A stretch of 64,000 bases of DNA, from positions 5,632 through 69,631 of the forward strand of contig NZ_LSIJ01000085.1 in NCBI RefSeq assembly GCF_001556185.1, written 5' to 3'. Positions 33,578-43,096 of the stretch are shown one piece after another. The position numbers and the translations under genes were made by a program. Numbering within the stretch: position 1 is the first letter of the stretch; the number at the start of each line of letters is the position of its first letter. A model generated the notes under the pieces. That model worked only from the letters and a program-made list of their open reading frames with translations, was not told where the DNA came from and did not search any database. Source of the DNA: Sphingomonas sp. CCH10-B3. GTDB lineage: Bacteria > Pseudomonadota > Alphaproteobacteria > Sphingomonadales > Sphingomonadaceae.

Positions 33578-34132
33578 CTACGCCTTGCCTAGTGCGCGCA
33601 TCGTATCGGGCAATAACGTGTACACCGCCTCGCGCCGGGCGCCTCGATTGTGGTGATCTACTCGCCAGCCCTCATAGTGGCGCCGGACCAGCCCTGCCCG
33701 GACCAGCTCGGACACCGCCCGGCTGACATTACACCGGCCGGAGCGGCGCACCCGCTCCAGCACCACTTGCTCCACTAGTCGTGACGCTGCGTCAGGGTCT
33801 CCTGGCAGCTGCTCCTGCCCTGCCAGTTCCACCCTCACCTGCTCGGCCAGCGCTGCCCGCTTATGATCGCGGGCTGCCATGGGAGCGAGGGAGTCGCACA
33901 ACCAGTCGCGCAGCCGAACGGCCTGCCCCTGCCGGAGGACGTAGGGTCCTGCCTTGCCCCCCTGCCCTGCCGCGCGCGCGATCAGGTTCAAGACCATGAA
34001 GGCGTAGCGCGGCCGGGTCGACACCTGCGCGATAACATCGATGATCGACGGCAGACCCTCGGCTAAGGGCGTCTGGGACGAAATCCTCGGCGGGGCCACC
34101 GGGGATGCGGAGAACAAGTCACCTTGAATCAT
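33578..34132 (-). CDS. winged-helix DNA-binding protein, plasmid type
   Basis: A 184-residue protein from the ATG at 34132 (MIQGDLFSASPVAPP). The C-terminal half, RSGRCNVSRAVSELVRAGLVRRHYEGW, is a winged helix ending in a basic wing. The N-terminal half has TRPRYAFMVLNLIARAAGQ. Probably a regulator or accessory replication protein; no named family. Codon use is as in the neighbours. Confidence 0.6.
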   Translation of the reverse strand: MIQGDLFSASPVAPPRISSQTPLAEGLPSIIDVIAQVSTRPRYAFMVLNLIARAAGQGGKAGPYVLRQGQAVRLRDWLCDSLAPMAARDHKRAALAEQVRVELAGQEQLPGDPDAASRLVEQVVLERVRRSGRCNVSRAVSELVRAGLVRRHYEGWRVDHHNRGARREAVYTLLPDTMRALGKA

Positions 34133-34387
34133 GGGAACAGGAGAAGCACGAAACGGGAATCGTGTGAATCCCTTCCGGTTCGGCCGGCGGCGTTTCTGTC
34201 GGCTGCGACACTTTGCCGCTGGGCAAAGTGTCACGATTGGCATTTCCAAACTATCTACTTGTGGGCGTCCACACTCCTGATCGGCCTACACGCAATCAGT
34301 ACCCGTTTTCGCTCGACCGGAAGCCATTCGGCTGCGCGCGGTCCGCCGTTCTGTCGTGGAGCGGCAGCCCGAACTCTACGCCAAGCG

Positions 34388-34810
34388 CTAACTGTCGTCG
34401 GCCCTCTCGCCGGTGTCCGCGGCGTCCGGTTCCAACCGCCTCCACGACCATCCCGCTACCGCGAGCGCTCTGTCGATCCAAGTGGCAACGTGCCCTGGCT
34501 CGCCGCTGCAATACCAGGTGAGATAGTCTCCCTCCTCGCGCACCCAGGACACCACCTCGCCGGCCCGCCTGAAGCCGTAGGAGACGTCCATGCCATCTGG
34601 ACCGGACCAACGAATGTTGGCGAGCGCACACCAGAGGTCGACAGCGCACGCGCCATCCGCTCTCACCCGTTCGCCGAGAACACGGTCGAGGATGATCTCG
34701 AATGCCTTGTAGGGTCGGTAAACACGGCTGCTGGGCTGACCCTGGAAGTCGTTGCGGCTGAAGAACGGGAAGGTTGCCTCCGTCGAGTTGATCCGCATCA
34801 TCGCGGTCAC
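34388..34810 (-). CDS. hypothetical protein coupled to fic
   Basis: A 140-residue soluble protein with many Trp and Tyr residues (WSWRR, DYLTWYCSG, WVREEG). The GTG at 34810 overlaps the stop of fic by GTGA; in-frame ATGs at 34801 and 34798 are alternatives. The tight coupling suggests a Fic partner or antitoxin, but it does not resemble the short FicA antitoxins. No family recognised. Confidence 0.55.
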   Translation of the reverse strand: MTAMMRINSTEATFPFFSRNDFQGQPSSRVYRPYKAFEIILDRVLGERVRADGACAVDLWCALANIRWSGPDGMDVSYGFRRAGEVVSWVREEGDYLTWYCSGEPGHVATWIDRALAVAGWSWRRLEPDAADTGERADDS

Positions 34811-36102
34811 GACACCTTACCATTGGCCGCCCCGTGTCGCACCGCTGATGATTCCAGCGGCTGACGCAAGCCGCTACGCGCTTCTGGGAACAGTCCCGGC
34901 ATCCAGCGCCCCGCCAGCGTGGCAGGAAAGGCGATCTGCAGGGGCGCCCGGGAACTGTCGGCCGTCAGCACGCCGAGACTCGTCAGCGCGGAGGTAACCC
35001 GGCGCGCTTGGCGTTCGCCAGTGCCGACGATACTCTCTACCTCGCCGCGCGGGAGCTCGCCTCGGTACAGCGCTGCGTCAATTACCTGGATGGCCTTGGC
35101 CGGCAGCCTTCCCCCGTCCGTCTCTTCGGCCGCCCAGCGCCGGATGCGACTGCGCAGCTGGTCGGGCTCGACCAAGCCGGCCATGAAGTCGACTTGGTCG
35201 ATGCAGGTCTTCAAGAAGAAGGTCGTGAAGCTCGCCAGCTCCTCCTCGCTTAGCGAGCCCCGCCTATCAAGGTCGTTGCGGCGGGGTAGGTCGCAGGCGG
35301 CAAGGTGCCGCTTATAGGCCTGCACGTTGCGGCCGAGGCCGCGCGCGATGGACCACACGCCGCCCGTGTCGAGCGCGTCGAGCAGCATGGCGTGCGACAT
35401 GAGGCGGGCGACCCGCCCGTTGCCGTCGAGAAAAGGGTGAATCCAGGCGAACCGGTGATGCGCGGCCGCGAGAGATACGATGGCGTCCGTCGCGCCGCGC
35501 TTCTGATACGCCCAGGCGAAGTGCTCGAGAAAGCGCGGCACCGCCCCGGGGCTGATCGCAATGTGCTGCCCGACCCGGACATCGCGGGTCCGCAGGGCAC
35601 CGGGCTCGACCAGAACGCGCTCGCCGCCCTCGACCGGCTCAATCCAGAGCATCGACTCGGGCAGATGCTCGCAGAAGCGTCGGTGAACCTCTTGCAGGCC
35701 CTCCACGCTCGTCGCCCGGCCCGCCAGCCCTCCCCCGTCGATCCAGCCCTGGACCGCGAAATGGGCGGTCGCCTCGAGCTGCAGGTCCCGCTTGGCCGGG
35801 TCAGCGCTGAAGTCGTTCTTCAGCGCCCGCTCGATGTCGACGGGGTGGGTATCATGCCCCTCGATCAGGTTGCTGTAGTAGCAGGTCACCGTTCGGACGA
35901 GACCGGCGAGCCCAGCCCGGAGTGCGGGCGGCAGACTGCTGCGGAAGGCGGCAGACTTGGCGGTCAGCTCGATCGCGAGGTCGACGGCGTCGCGGTACCG
36001 CGGCCCGCCCTCCCCCATTTTCATGGGCTGCACGGCGCCGCTGCCCTCGCCCCGGTCGGCGACCACCCCGAAGTCCGGTTCGTTGGCCATGTCCTGCAGC
36101 AT
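34807..36102 (-). CDS. Fic-domain protein (probable AMP transferase)
   Basis: A 431-residue protein. The Fic active site HPFLDGNGRVARL near residue 220 is complete, with catalytic His and the anion-binding loop. The inhibitory helix motif is seen in the N-terminal part, YYSNLIEGHDT (SxxxEG), near residue 78, so this is a class II, self-inhibited Fic. Upstream of Fic is a helical extension; downstream is a winged-helix-like region (RGEVESIVGTGERQARRVTSAL). Fic proteins attach AMP to Tyr/Thr of target proteins. It may act as a toxin or regulator. The start could also be the ATG at 36090. Confidence 0.88.
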   Translation of the reverse strand: MLQDMANEPDFGVVADRGEGSGAVQPMKMGEGGPRYRDAVDLAIELTAKSAAFRSSLPPALRAGLAGLVRTVTCYYSNLIEGHDTHPVDIERALKNDFSADPAKRDLQLEATAHFAVQGWIDGGGLAGRATSVEGLQEVHRRFCEHLPESMLWIEPVEGGERVLVEPGALRTRDVRVGQHIAISPGAVPRFLEHFAWAYQKRGATDAIVSLAAAHHRFAWIHPFLDGNGRVARLMSHAMLLDALDTGGVWSIARGLGRNVQAYKRHLAACDLPRRNDLDRRGSLSEEELASFTTFFLKTCIDQVDFMAGLVEPDQLRSRIRRWAAEETDGGRLPAKAIQVIDAALYRGELPRGEVESIVGTGERQARRVTSALTSLGVLTADSSRAPLQIAFPATLAGRWMPGLFPEARSGLRQPLESSAVRHGAANGKVS

Positions 36103-36245
36103 CTGGATTACCTGCTTGCCTCGCTAAGGTCGTCCGATCTCCGCCATCCTTGGCCGCTACGATGTCCGCTTCGACGGCCGGCAAACCCAGATCATATGAG
36201 CAGGAACGAAGCTGATCCGCCCACCCGTAATCGCAACGCGATGTC

Positions 36246-39239
36246 TCACATGTCGAAGTCGTAATCGTGGTCGATCTCGATCTCCGGCTCCTTCACCAGC
36301 TCTCTGACCGGAACCGGCGCCTGCCGAACAGCCTCCGCCACCGGCTTGGCAGGCTCGCTGCCGATGGATCGGAGGGCGGCACTCATCGCCTCCAGTTGGC
36401 GGCGATCGCTCGCGCCAGGATCGTCTAGTCGGGGCAGCTCGCCCGTGGCCGGATCGAATCGCTCCCTACCGGACAACGAGAGCTCGGGTGCCACATCGCT
36501 CGCGTGCGGAACGTCACCGCGATGTGACTCGATCGCGTTGGCGAGCGCTTTCTTGTCGTCGGTGTGCAGCGACACGTCCTCGCGCGCGCGGGTCTGGAGC
36601 ACGTAGTAGAGGCTCTCGCTGTTCAGCAGCCTGTCGCGGCTGTCCATCACCGTGATCGCGCGATCGACCGTCATCCCTTGCGCACGGTGCATGTTGATGA
36701 CAGCGCCATGGCCAAGCCGCTCGCGCATCGGATCGTCGGGCCCGATCACATGATCCCGGTCACGGCCGGACAGGTGGAGCGTGTCGCCATCGATCGCGGT
36801 GAGCGTCATCGCAGCACCGTTCGCCATCCCGCGCTTCAGGTCGCTGGCCGTGAAGACCAAGCGGTCACCTTCGCGAACTTCGATCTCTCCGGGAACGGAG
36901 AGCGCGGCCCCCTCCCCTCCCGATCGGAGGCTTTTGGGATCGAAGAGCCTGGTTTGACCGTCACGGGCGAGCTCGAGCATGCCGCTCGCCCGATCGATCA
37001 AGCCAACCTCGTAGGATCCCGGCACAAGCCCTGACTGGTGGCGGTAGATGTCGAGCCGCATCCCCTCCGCCCAATGCCGGATCTGGCGCAGCTCCTCGCG
37101 GGTCAGGTTCAGCGTGTCCCAGCTGCGCAGGCTCAGGGCGTCCGCGCCCAGCTTTCCTCTAGCCAGCAGCTCGGCCCGAACCGTCTCCAGCACGGCTTCG
37201 CGCAGCACGTGCCCCGAAGTGAGCAAGGCGGTGCGGTCGCGTTCTTCGGGCGAAAGCTGCAGATATTCTACAACGGCCGCTCCTGCGGGATGAGCGTTCT
37301 CCTGGACCTTGTTCCCGAGCCGTTCGAAAGCAGCAGCGACCCTGCCCTCGCGTGCCAGGGAGGCGGCCTCACGGAGCACATCGGTCTGTTGGCGCCGGTT
37401 CTCGGTCAGCCGCACCGTCGGAGCCTCCGCCTCCTGCAGCAGCGCGAACGGCCGCCCGGCCTCTACGGCGGGTATCTGCTTCACGTCACCGACCAGCACC
37501 AGCTTGGCGGCCTCGCCGTTCCGGGCGACCTCGAACAACCCGGCAAGCTGACGCGAGGACACCATCGAGGCCTCCTCCAGCACCACGACCTTGCCCTTCA
37601 TCAGCGCCGACAGCTGCTCGTTCGGCTTGGCCGGGCCGACCCGGCTAGCATGCTCCTTCAGCACGGATGCGAGCGAGCGCACCTCCAGCCCCCGTCCGGT
37701 CAGGTCATCCATCAACTTGTTCTGCGGGATCAGCACCAGCATCCCCGCCCCTACTTCCGCGCCAACCTCCCGTACGAGTTCGAAGAGGAACGACTTGCCG
37801 GTACCGGCATCGCCTTGGACGACCTGGATGCGGTTGGTGCCGGACAGCATGGCGTGTACCGCGACACGCTGTTCGCCGGACAGCGTGACCTCGCGCCGAC
37901 TGGCCGCGCGGTCGAGTGCGGTGTCGACCGAAGCGGCCTCGAGGATGGGTGTCCCCTGCCCCACCCCGCCATGCGCGGCCGCAACCAGCGCCTTTTCCGT
38001 CGCCAGCATATCGCGGGTCGTGAGCCGGTCTGCGTGCAGGCTGCCGCGCGGACCGGCGATGAGCACACCTGCCTCGCGCAGCCGCTCGATGCGCTCCTCG
38101 ATACCGCGCACCGTCGCGCCCTTCTCCGCCATATCGAGGCTGCTTTTCAGCAGGTTCGCGTAGGTGAAGCTCGCTTCGCGTTCGCCGAGGTGCCGAACAC
38201 CGGCCGCGACCGCATAGCCGCTCGCCAGCTCGGCGCTCCGGCGCACCGCATCCGTGCCGTGAAGCAGCGGCTCGGGTCGTGGTCCGAAGGCATGCGTGAT
38301 CCGCTCAAGCAAGGCGGCCCCCCAGGCACGCACGGCATCGAGTACGGACCGCGGCCGCTCGATTCCGCGCGCGGCGTCCACGACGGCGGAGATGGCAGCA
38401 CCATGGACCTCGGCCTTCTCGGCCCACATGACGCGGGCAACCGTGGCATCGCCCGCCTGTTTGGCGTCGCGAGTACTGACCGCGATCGTCTCCATCGCCT
38501 TCGGGCCGGAAGCCCCAAGCTCAGCCGCCCGGCTAAGGATCTGTTCGCGCCGTGCGCTGAACGCATCGATGGCGGCACGCGGGATACCGCTGATCTCGAA
38601 CTGACCGTGCTTGCCGGTGATCTCGATCCGATAGCCGAGCTGCTCCAACCGGGCACGGAAGTCGGCATGGAAGGCGGCGCCGATCGTGCTCGAATGCTTC
38701 CACAGCGCCGGATTGTGGAGGGCGACCCAGCGACCGTCACCCCGCTGTGCGGCATTCGCCACGACGACATGAGCGTGGGCCTGCGGGTCGAGCTTCCGGC
38801 TAAGGTCATGGTAGAAGATCGCGTACACCAAGCGACCGGGTTCGATCACCGCGCCGGCCTTGCCCGACCGCACCTCCCCGAACCGCTCCTCGGCCCACGC
38901 CATGGTGCTCCGGATCGCTTCCGCAAACGCTGGCATGACCCGCTCATCGCGGCCGATCATGGCGACCAGCGATACCGACTTCGGCGCGCTGAACGTCAGC
39001 TCGAACCCCGGCGCCCGCTCGCCATTGCCCCCTCTCGCAATAACGGCCCCGTTGGGCAGTTTGCCGTCCAGCACCTCGGCGAATTTTCCGGCATTCACGG
39101 TGCCGGACAGACCGAGTTCCTCGGCCCCTCCCCCGCCCCACTCGGAGGGCCCTTCCTGCTCCCCGGTGTAGTAGTTGTCGGCCGCATAATAGCCGGCGGC
39201 ATCACCGCCGCCGGCGATCGAGTTGGGCCGGACGGTCAC
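36246..39239 (-). CDS. MobF-family conjugative relaxase-helicase (TraA/TrwC type)
   Basis: A 997-residue protein that nicks oriT and unwinds the transferred strand. The relaxase domain begins AGYYAADNYYTGEQEGPSEW with the paired N-terminal tyrosines and has the metal triad in DPQAHAHVVV near residue 150. The helicase half shows Walker A GDAGTGKS near residue 475 and VVVLEEASMV as Walker B, ending with a UvrD-like part (GHGAVINMHRAQGMTVDRAI). I take the GTG at 39239, which overlaps the upstream stop (GTGA). No T4SS gene is in this window. Confidence 0.9.
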   Translation of the reverse strand: MTVRPNSIAGGGDAAGYYAADNYYTGEQEGPSEWGGGGAEELGLSGTVNAGKFAEVLDGKLPNGAVIARGGNGERAPGFELTFSAPKSVSLVAMIGRDERVMPAFAEAIRSTMAWAEERFGEVRSGKAGAVIEPGRLVYAIFYHDLSRKLDPQAHAHVVVANAAQRGDGRWVALHNPALWKHSSTIGAAFHADFRARLEQLGYRIEITGKHGQFEISGIPRAAIDAFSARREQILSRAAELGASGPKAMETIAVSTRDAKQAGDATVARVMWAEKAEVHGAAISAVVDAARGIERPRSVLDAVRAWGAALLERITHAFGPRPEPLLHGTDAVRRSAELASGYAVAAGVRHLGEREASFTYANLLKSSLDMAEKGATVRGIEERIERLREAGVLIAGPRGSLHADRLTTRDMLATEKALVAAAHGGVGQGTPILEAASVDTALDRAASRREVTLSGEQRVAVHAMLSGTNRIQVVQGDAGTGKSFLFELVREVGAEVGAGMLVLIPQNKLMDDLTGRGLEVRSLASVLKEHASRVGPAKPNEQLSALMKGKVVVLEEASMVSSRQLAGLFEVARNGEAAKLVLVGDVKQIPAVEAGRPFALLQEAEAPTVRLTENRRQQTDVLREAASLAREGRVAAAFERLGNKVQENAHPAGAAVVEYLQLSPEERDRTALLTSGHVLREAVLETVRAELLARGKLGADALSLRSWDTLNLTREELRQIRHWAEGMRLDIYRHQSGLVPGSYEVGLIDRASGMLELARDGQTRLFDPKSLRSGGEGAALSVPGEIEVREGDRLVFTASDLKRGMANGAAMTLTAIDGDTLHLSGRDRDHVIGPDDPMRERLGHGAVINMHRAQGMTVDRAITVMDSRDRLLNSESLYYVLQTRAREDVSLHTDDKKALANAIESHRGDVPHASDVAPELSLSGRERFDPATGELPRLDDPGASDRRQLEAMSAALRSIGSEPAKPVAEAVRQAPVPVRELVKEPEIEIDHDYDFDM

Positions 39240-40048
39240 GGCGTCGTGCCGAGCAGAGGCGGAAAGGTGAGCCGGCACGGAAACGGCTTCTTCATGCGCT
39301 TCGCGTGGTCCACGCATTCGGCGTACCGGACCCGGTATGTATCATCGCCGAGAAGGCCTTTGGTCTCCGCCATCAGCTCGCCTTTCGTGCGCCCATCGCC
39401 TGCCAGGCTCCATGCCGCAGATGCCGAGTCACTCTCACCCAGAAGGCGGATGGAAAGCCAGCGCGTCGGCGCCGTATTCGCGAAAAGTAGGCAGATCAGA
39501 ACAAGTCCGGCGATGCCAAGGGCGGCACCTGCGCCAAGCTTTGTACGCGTACCCGACTGACGCTTCTCGATGCGATCGAGCTGCTTCCCGAGGCTCTTCG
39601 CCTGCTCCTCGGCGGCTTTGGTGACATTGAGAACCGAGGCGGCCAGAGCGCCCTGCGCTTCCTTGAAGATGGTCGTAAATTCGGCCTGGAACTTGGCGAT
39701 CATGTCGCGGAGATGTCCGGTCCCGCCGGTCTCCTTGATGGTCGTCTTGATCGCGTCGAAGCCTGCGTTCAACGCGCCGGGCAGATCCTTCGTTTGCTGG
39801 GCGATCAGGGCCGAGACGCGGCGCGTGATCTCGCCGATTTGAGCGGTCTGTTCCTCCATGCGATCGGCATGGCGGCGCTCACGTTGCTGACGCACCGACA
39901 GGGCCGCTTGTGCCTCCCTGTCGAACATGGTGGTGACCGCCTGTTCGACGAGATCACGGATGGGAATATTGCGCCGTTTGGATTCGGCATCCAGGCGGCT
40001 GTGGACCTCACTGGAGACGTCGATCCGCCTGCGGCCGGCATCGGTCAT
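39236..40048 (-). CDS. mobilisation accessory protein with coiled coil and one membrane segment
   Basis: A 270-residue protein. It starts with a DNA-binding-like ribbon-helix segment (RRRIDVSSEVHSRLDAESKRRNIP), then a long helical coiled-coil region (about residues 55-170), a hydrophobic segment (GAALGIAGLVLICLLFANT, near 183) and a soluble tail. It overlaps the RHH protein and the relaxase by ATGA/GTGA. It probably couples relaxosome assembly to the membrane, inferred from position and architecture. Confidence 0.6.
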   Translation of the reverse strand: MTDAGRRRIDVSSEVHSRLDAESKRRNIPIRDLVEQAVTTMFDREAQAALSVRQQRERRHADRMEEQTAQIGEITRRVSALIAQQTKDLPGALNAGFDAIKTTIKETGGTGHLRDMIAKFQAEFTTIFKEAQGALAASVLNVTKAAEEQAKSLGKQLDRIEKRQSGTRTKLGAGAALGIAGLVLICLLFANTAPTRWLSIRLLGESDSASAAWSLAGDGRTKGELMAETKGLLGDDTYRVRYAECVDHAKRMKKPFPCRLTFPPLLGTTP

Positions 40049-40362
40049 CGCCGCAGCATCCCGCGCGCTTCGGCCAGCATCCGGGTTGCCAGGTCGGTCC
40101 GGCGCTGCCGCATCTCAGCCAGCCCTTTCTTGCTCTCCGGGCCACGCCCGACCTGCACTTCCGCGACGACTTCCAGGCCGGCACGAACCTTGGTGAGCTG
40201 GTCGAGCAGGATCTCGTCGAGCGGCAGCAGCTCGTCCTCGAGTGAGCGCACCAGCGTGTCCGCCACCCAGGCGCTGCGCGTCTTGCCGACCTGGCCCGCG
40301 CGGCGCTCGATGCCGGCAAGCTGGTCGGGTTGCAGGTACACCGTGATCGGTACGCGCGCCAT
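40045..40362 (-). CDS. ribbon-helix-helix relaxosome protein
   Basis: A 105-residue protein with a CopG/Arc-like ribbon-helix-helix at the N-terminus (MARVPITVYLQPDQLAGIER). Such proteins bind oriT and assist the relaxase, and often repress the mob operon. First gene of the operon; the region before it probably holds oriT. A GGGGGT-rich leader lies just upstream. Confidence 0.7.
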   Translation of the reverse strand: MARVPITVYLQPDQLAGIERRAGQVGKTRSAWVADTLVRSLEDELLPLDEILLDQLTKVRAGLEVVAEVQVGRGPESKKGLAEMRQRRTDLATRMLAEARGMLRR

Positions 40363-40697
40363 GCGGACCCCCTTCTACCCCGGAAGGGAGTGTGCATTGC
40401 GCATAACGGGCGCGCAAGGAGGAAGTGCAGAGCAGCGCCAGAAGAAACGCTGCAAATCCGTGCTCTAGATGCTCTGTGGACCACCATGGACCAGACGGTC
40501 CGAGCACAGCATCTGCGTCGGACCATGCCGCTCAAACGACGCGAATCTGCCCTTTTTCGCACCCCGTCAGGGTGCATCGGGTGTGCCCCTACCCTTACTG
40601 CTCAGTAAGCTGGCCGCCGTAGATGATGTGGTTCTTTCGGGCGCATCCCCGGATTCCGGCGGAGCACACGGGCCGGCGCATGAGCCGGCCAGCCGAC
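40363..40697. other. probable oriT-containing intergenic region
   Basis: About 335 bp between the mob operon and the next operon. It contains a short palindromic core around GTGCATTGCGCATAAC (40391-40406), the interrupted repeat GGACCAGACGGTCC (40490-40503) and the hairpin GCACCC-CGTCA-GGGTGC (40559-40575). Its place before the relaxosome genes is what one expects for oriT of a MobF system. I cannot identify the nic site. Confidence 0.5.
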
Positions 40698-41081
40698 TCA
40701 GTCTTGCCCCGCCTGACGCAGGCTTGCCCGTAAGGCTTCGAGCGCCTCCTCGCTCAGCGTTTCAGGCGTCAGCACCAGCCGGTCCCGCATGGCACGGCGC
40801 GTCAGCCGTATGAGGAAGGCCAGTTCCGGCGCCTCGAACGGGTCGTTTACCGCCAGCTCGCGCGACCGCTCGCCGTCGGTGATCGTGAGATGGAAGATGC
40901 GGGCTTCCAGTGCCGGCCAGGCCGGATCGGGTCGCGTGAAGAAGTCGATCGCGTCGGCATGGGCGAGGAGGTTGGACCAGTCCTCCGGAGCGATCTCATC
41001 GAGCGTGCGACCCTCCTCATGGTAGAGGGTTCCATGCGGGGTGAACCATCCCGAAATCCCAAGCGTGATGACGTCCGTCAT
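40698..41081 (-). CDS. emfourin-like protein 1
   Basis: A 127-residue protein resembling the protealysin-inhibitor (emfourin) fold: an early GISGWF strand, then ADAIDFFTRPDPAW, IFHLTITDGERSRELAVND and EAPELAFLIRLTRR. The same pattern is in the protein at 43097-43519. Emfourins inhibit M4-family metallopeptidases; no such peptidase is in this window. Last gene of a run joined by ATGA overlaps. Confidence 0.55.
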   Translation of the reverse strand: MTDVITLGISGWFTPHGTLYHEEGRTLDEIAPEDWSNLLAHADAIDFFTRPDPAWPALEARIFHLTITDGERSRELAVNDPFEAPELAFLIRLTRRAMRDRLVLTPETLSEEALEALRASLRQAGQD

Positions 41082-41320
41082 GGGTCGGTTCCCTCCCCGT
41101 TGTCGGTCGGGCGCTGATGCTTGTGCCGGTCGTGTTCAGCACCGCTCGGAGCGTCAGGATGGCGCGGCATTGCGGCGGCCCCCGGATCGTTCCAAACCGT
41201 GTCGAACGCATGCTGAAGGCGAGCTGCAACAAGGGTGCATCCAGCCCGGTCGAGCAACGCCAACGCCAGGCGCATCAGCGCCAATGCCGTCCTGACATCG
41301 TGGTGTTCGACGTCGCTCAT
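41078..41320 (-). CDS. small hypothetical protein
   Basis: An 80-residue protein (MSDVEHHDVRTALALMRLAL) with a helical N-terminus and a disordered, His/Asp-rich tail (AEHDRHKHQRPTDNGEG). Its start and stop overlap both neighbours by ATGA, which supports its being real. No family recognised. Confidence 0.55.
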   Translation of the reverse strand: MSDVEHHDVRTALALMRLALALLDRAGCTLVAARLQHAFDTVWNDPGAAAMPRHPDAPSGAEHDRHKHQRPTDNGEGTDP

Positions 41321-41652
41321 CGGCGGGCGTGATCCGGGTTAACGACGGGCCGATGGACATTGCCAGAGCCATCCTGTTCCGCAATCGGTCTGAGCTCGAG
41401 ATGCGGCATCAGGTTGCGTCGGATCTGGTCGTCGGTGCCGGGGCCGTACCAGCCGGCGCAGCGGTCCTCTTCCGAGAACCGGTGCCACGCCATGAACGCG
41501 ACATCCTCACTGATGGCGATGCCGTCGGCAGCCAGGACAGCCACGATCCGAAGTACGTCATCACGGTAGTCGACGCGCATCCGCTGCTCCCATTCGAGCG
41601 GCTTCAGAACCGCCTGGTAGCGTAGCCGTTCGTGCCCGGATCGATCGGTCAT
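41317..41652 (-). CDS. small hypothetical protein
   Basis: A 111-residue soluble protein (MTDRSGHERLRYQAVLKPLE) with the stretch WHRFSEEDRCAGWYGPGTDDQI. Coupled by ATGA overlaps to genes on both sides in the same minus-strand operon. No family recognised. Confidence 0.55.
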   Translation of the reverse strand: MTDRSGHERLRYQAVLKPLEWEQRMRVDYRDDVLRIVAVLAADGIAISEDVAFMAWHRFSEEDRCAGWYGPGTDDQIRRNLMPHLELRPIAEQDGSGNVHRPVVNPDHARR

Positions 41653-42044
41653 TCGCCCTCTCGCGTGCCGCTTATTCCTGAGGGGATCCCGAGCCGCTCA
41701 CGCTGCTCGTCGCGGGTCGCGTAGCGGTCGGACCTGATACCTACAATTTCCGTCCGCGAGCCATGTCCAGCGGTCACGAGAGCGGCCCGGATCAGCTCGC
41801 CGACGTCATGCGAGCCGGCCTGCGCTTCAAGGCTGGCAAGCATGGGGTAAGGCAGGTCCAACATGACCCGGATCATCCAATCTCCCGCCTCGGTGCGGGT
41901 CGGGTAGCCGCCGTGTCCTGGCTCGCTCCAGTCGGTGCCGGCGAGGAGCAACCGCAGGTCCGTCGAAGGGTCGGCCGACGCATAGGGCGGGGTCTCACGG
42001 GAGGGCAAAGGCGTTAGTTTGAAGTCGCTCAGGTCGATGGTCAT
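41649..42044 (-). CDS. small hypothetical protein
   Basis: A 131-residue soluble protein (MTIDLSDFKLTPLPSRETPP), with a Trp-containing middle (GTDWSEPGHGGYPTRTEAGDWM). First of four genes linked by ATGA overlaps (42044 to 40698). It lies 53 bp after the exported protein gene. No family recognised. Confidence 0.55.
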   Translation of the reverse strand: MTIDLSDFKLTPLPSRETPPYASADPSTDLRLLLAGTDWSEPGHGGYPTRTEAGDWMIRVMLDLPYPMLASLEAQAGSHDVGELIRAALVTAGHGSRTEIVGIRSDRYATRDEQRERLGIPSGISGTREGE

Positions 42045-42097
42045 GGCGGGTCTCCGTTCAGGGTTTCCAGTTTATGCAAATCGGGCAGATCGGCTCC

Positions 42098-42934
42098 TCA
42101 GAGTCCGTAGGTGCACGGCGTCGAGAAGGTCGGCGCCAGCGCATCACGCCGGGACCAGAAGGTGGATTGGCCGTTGGGCGTTAGCGTGGTCGGGGGCACC
42201 GCGATCTCGACCATGGGACCGCGGATCTGGACTACCGTGCCGCAGTTGGTGACGGTTCCGATCGCGAGGTCGCGTCGGAAGGCTTCGTGCCGGTTCTGCT
42301 CGGCCTCTCGGTCGGCGACGTAGCTGTCCTGGGTGCGTTGGAACCATGCCGCAGAGCGGATCTGGTCGGGGCGGCAGGCATAGACGGCGGTGCGGGTCGG
42401 GACCATCGACACGCGGCTCATTAGCCGGCTGCCCAGGTCGCCTTTCGTCGCCACCTCGGTCGTGTCGAATGTGATCGCGACGAAGCCTCCGAGGACCTGG
42501 TCCGGTCCACGCGAGCACACGGCCGACATGCCGGACCAGAAGTGCTTGAACTCGCCCCGGGGCGGCAGCCTGCGGCCGAGCGCGCGATCGCGGAAGGTGC
42601 GTGCTGCGTCCCCCTCCTCCGGCTCGAGCCGACCGCCCTTGGCGCTACACTCCTGAGCGAAGGCATCGCGGGCGCGCTCGGCTGTCGCCGAGCCGTTGGT
42701 GGTAATCTTCTCGGAGAAGAAGGAGTAGCCGATGATCTCGTCAGCGTCGTCGAGCAGCGGGAAGACCTGCGGCGACGGGCGGGTCCGAAGCGACCCGCTG
42801 GTCTTCACGTCGGTATCGCCGCCGATGGTGGTGAGAAAGTCAGCGACACCGAGTGATTGCTGCGCCATGGCCGGAACGCCCGCCAGAGCCGCTGTGAGCG
42901 CCGCTACGGCTCGAAACGTACCCTGCCCTGCCAT
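42098..42934 (-). CDS. exported protein of unknown function
   Basis: A 278-residue protein with a signal peptide (MAGQGTFRAVAALTAALAG then VPAMA-QQ). The ATG at 42934 has GGAGG 6 nt upstream. The mature part is soluble with four cysteines that could form disulfides (AQECSAK, SAVCSRG, VYACRPD, VTNCGTV). No family recognised. It may be the first gene of the operon that runs to 40698. Confidence 0.65.
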   Translation of the reverse strand: MAGQGTFRAVAALTAALAGVPAMAQQSLGVADFLTTIGGDTDVKTSGSLRTRPSPQVFPLLDDADEIIGYSFFSEKITTNGSATAERARDAFAQECSAKGGRLEPEEGDAARTFRDRALGRRLPPRGEFKHFWSGMSAVCSRGPDQVLGGFVAITFDTTEVATKGDLGSRLMSRVSMVPTRTAVYACRPDQIRSAAWFQRTQDSYVADREAEQNRHEAFRRDLAIGTVTNCGTVVQIRGPMVEIAVPPTTLTPNGQSTFWSRRDALAPTFSTPCTYGL

Positions 42935-43096
42935 GACCGCCTCCCCGTCGTCTGGAGGCGTTCTCCGGCCCGTGAGCCGGGTGTTAGCAACCCTGCATAG
43001 CACAAGGCGCCGCCACCTTTAGGCGGAGCCCTGGACATGCGTGACGGCCACCCGGCCAACACCTAATTGCTGACCGGCTGCTATGTCTTGAGGTTG

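Noticed and set aside
37038..39560. Plus-strand open frame of 840 codons
   Set aside because: Antisense of the MobF relaxase, which has clear relaxase and helicase motifs on the minus strand.
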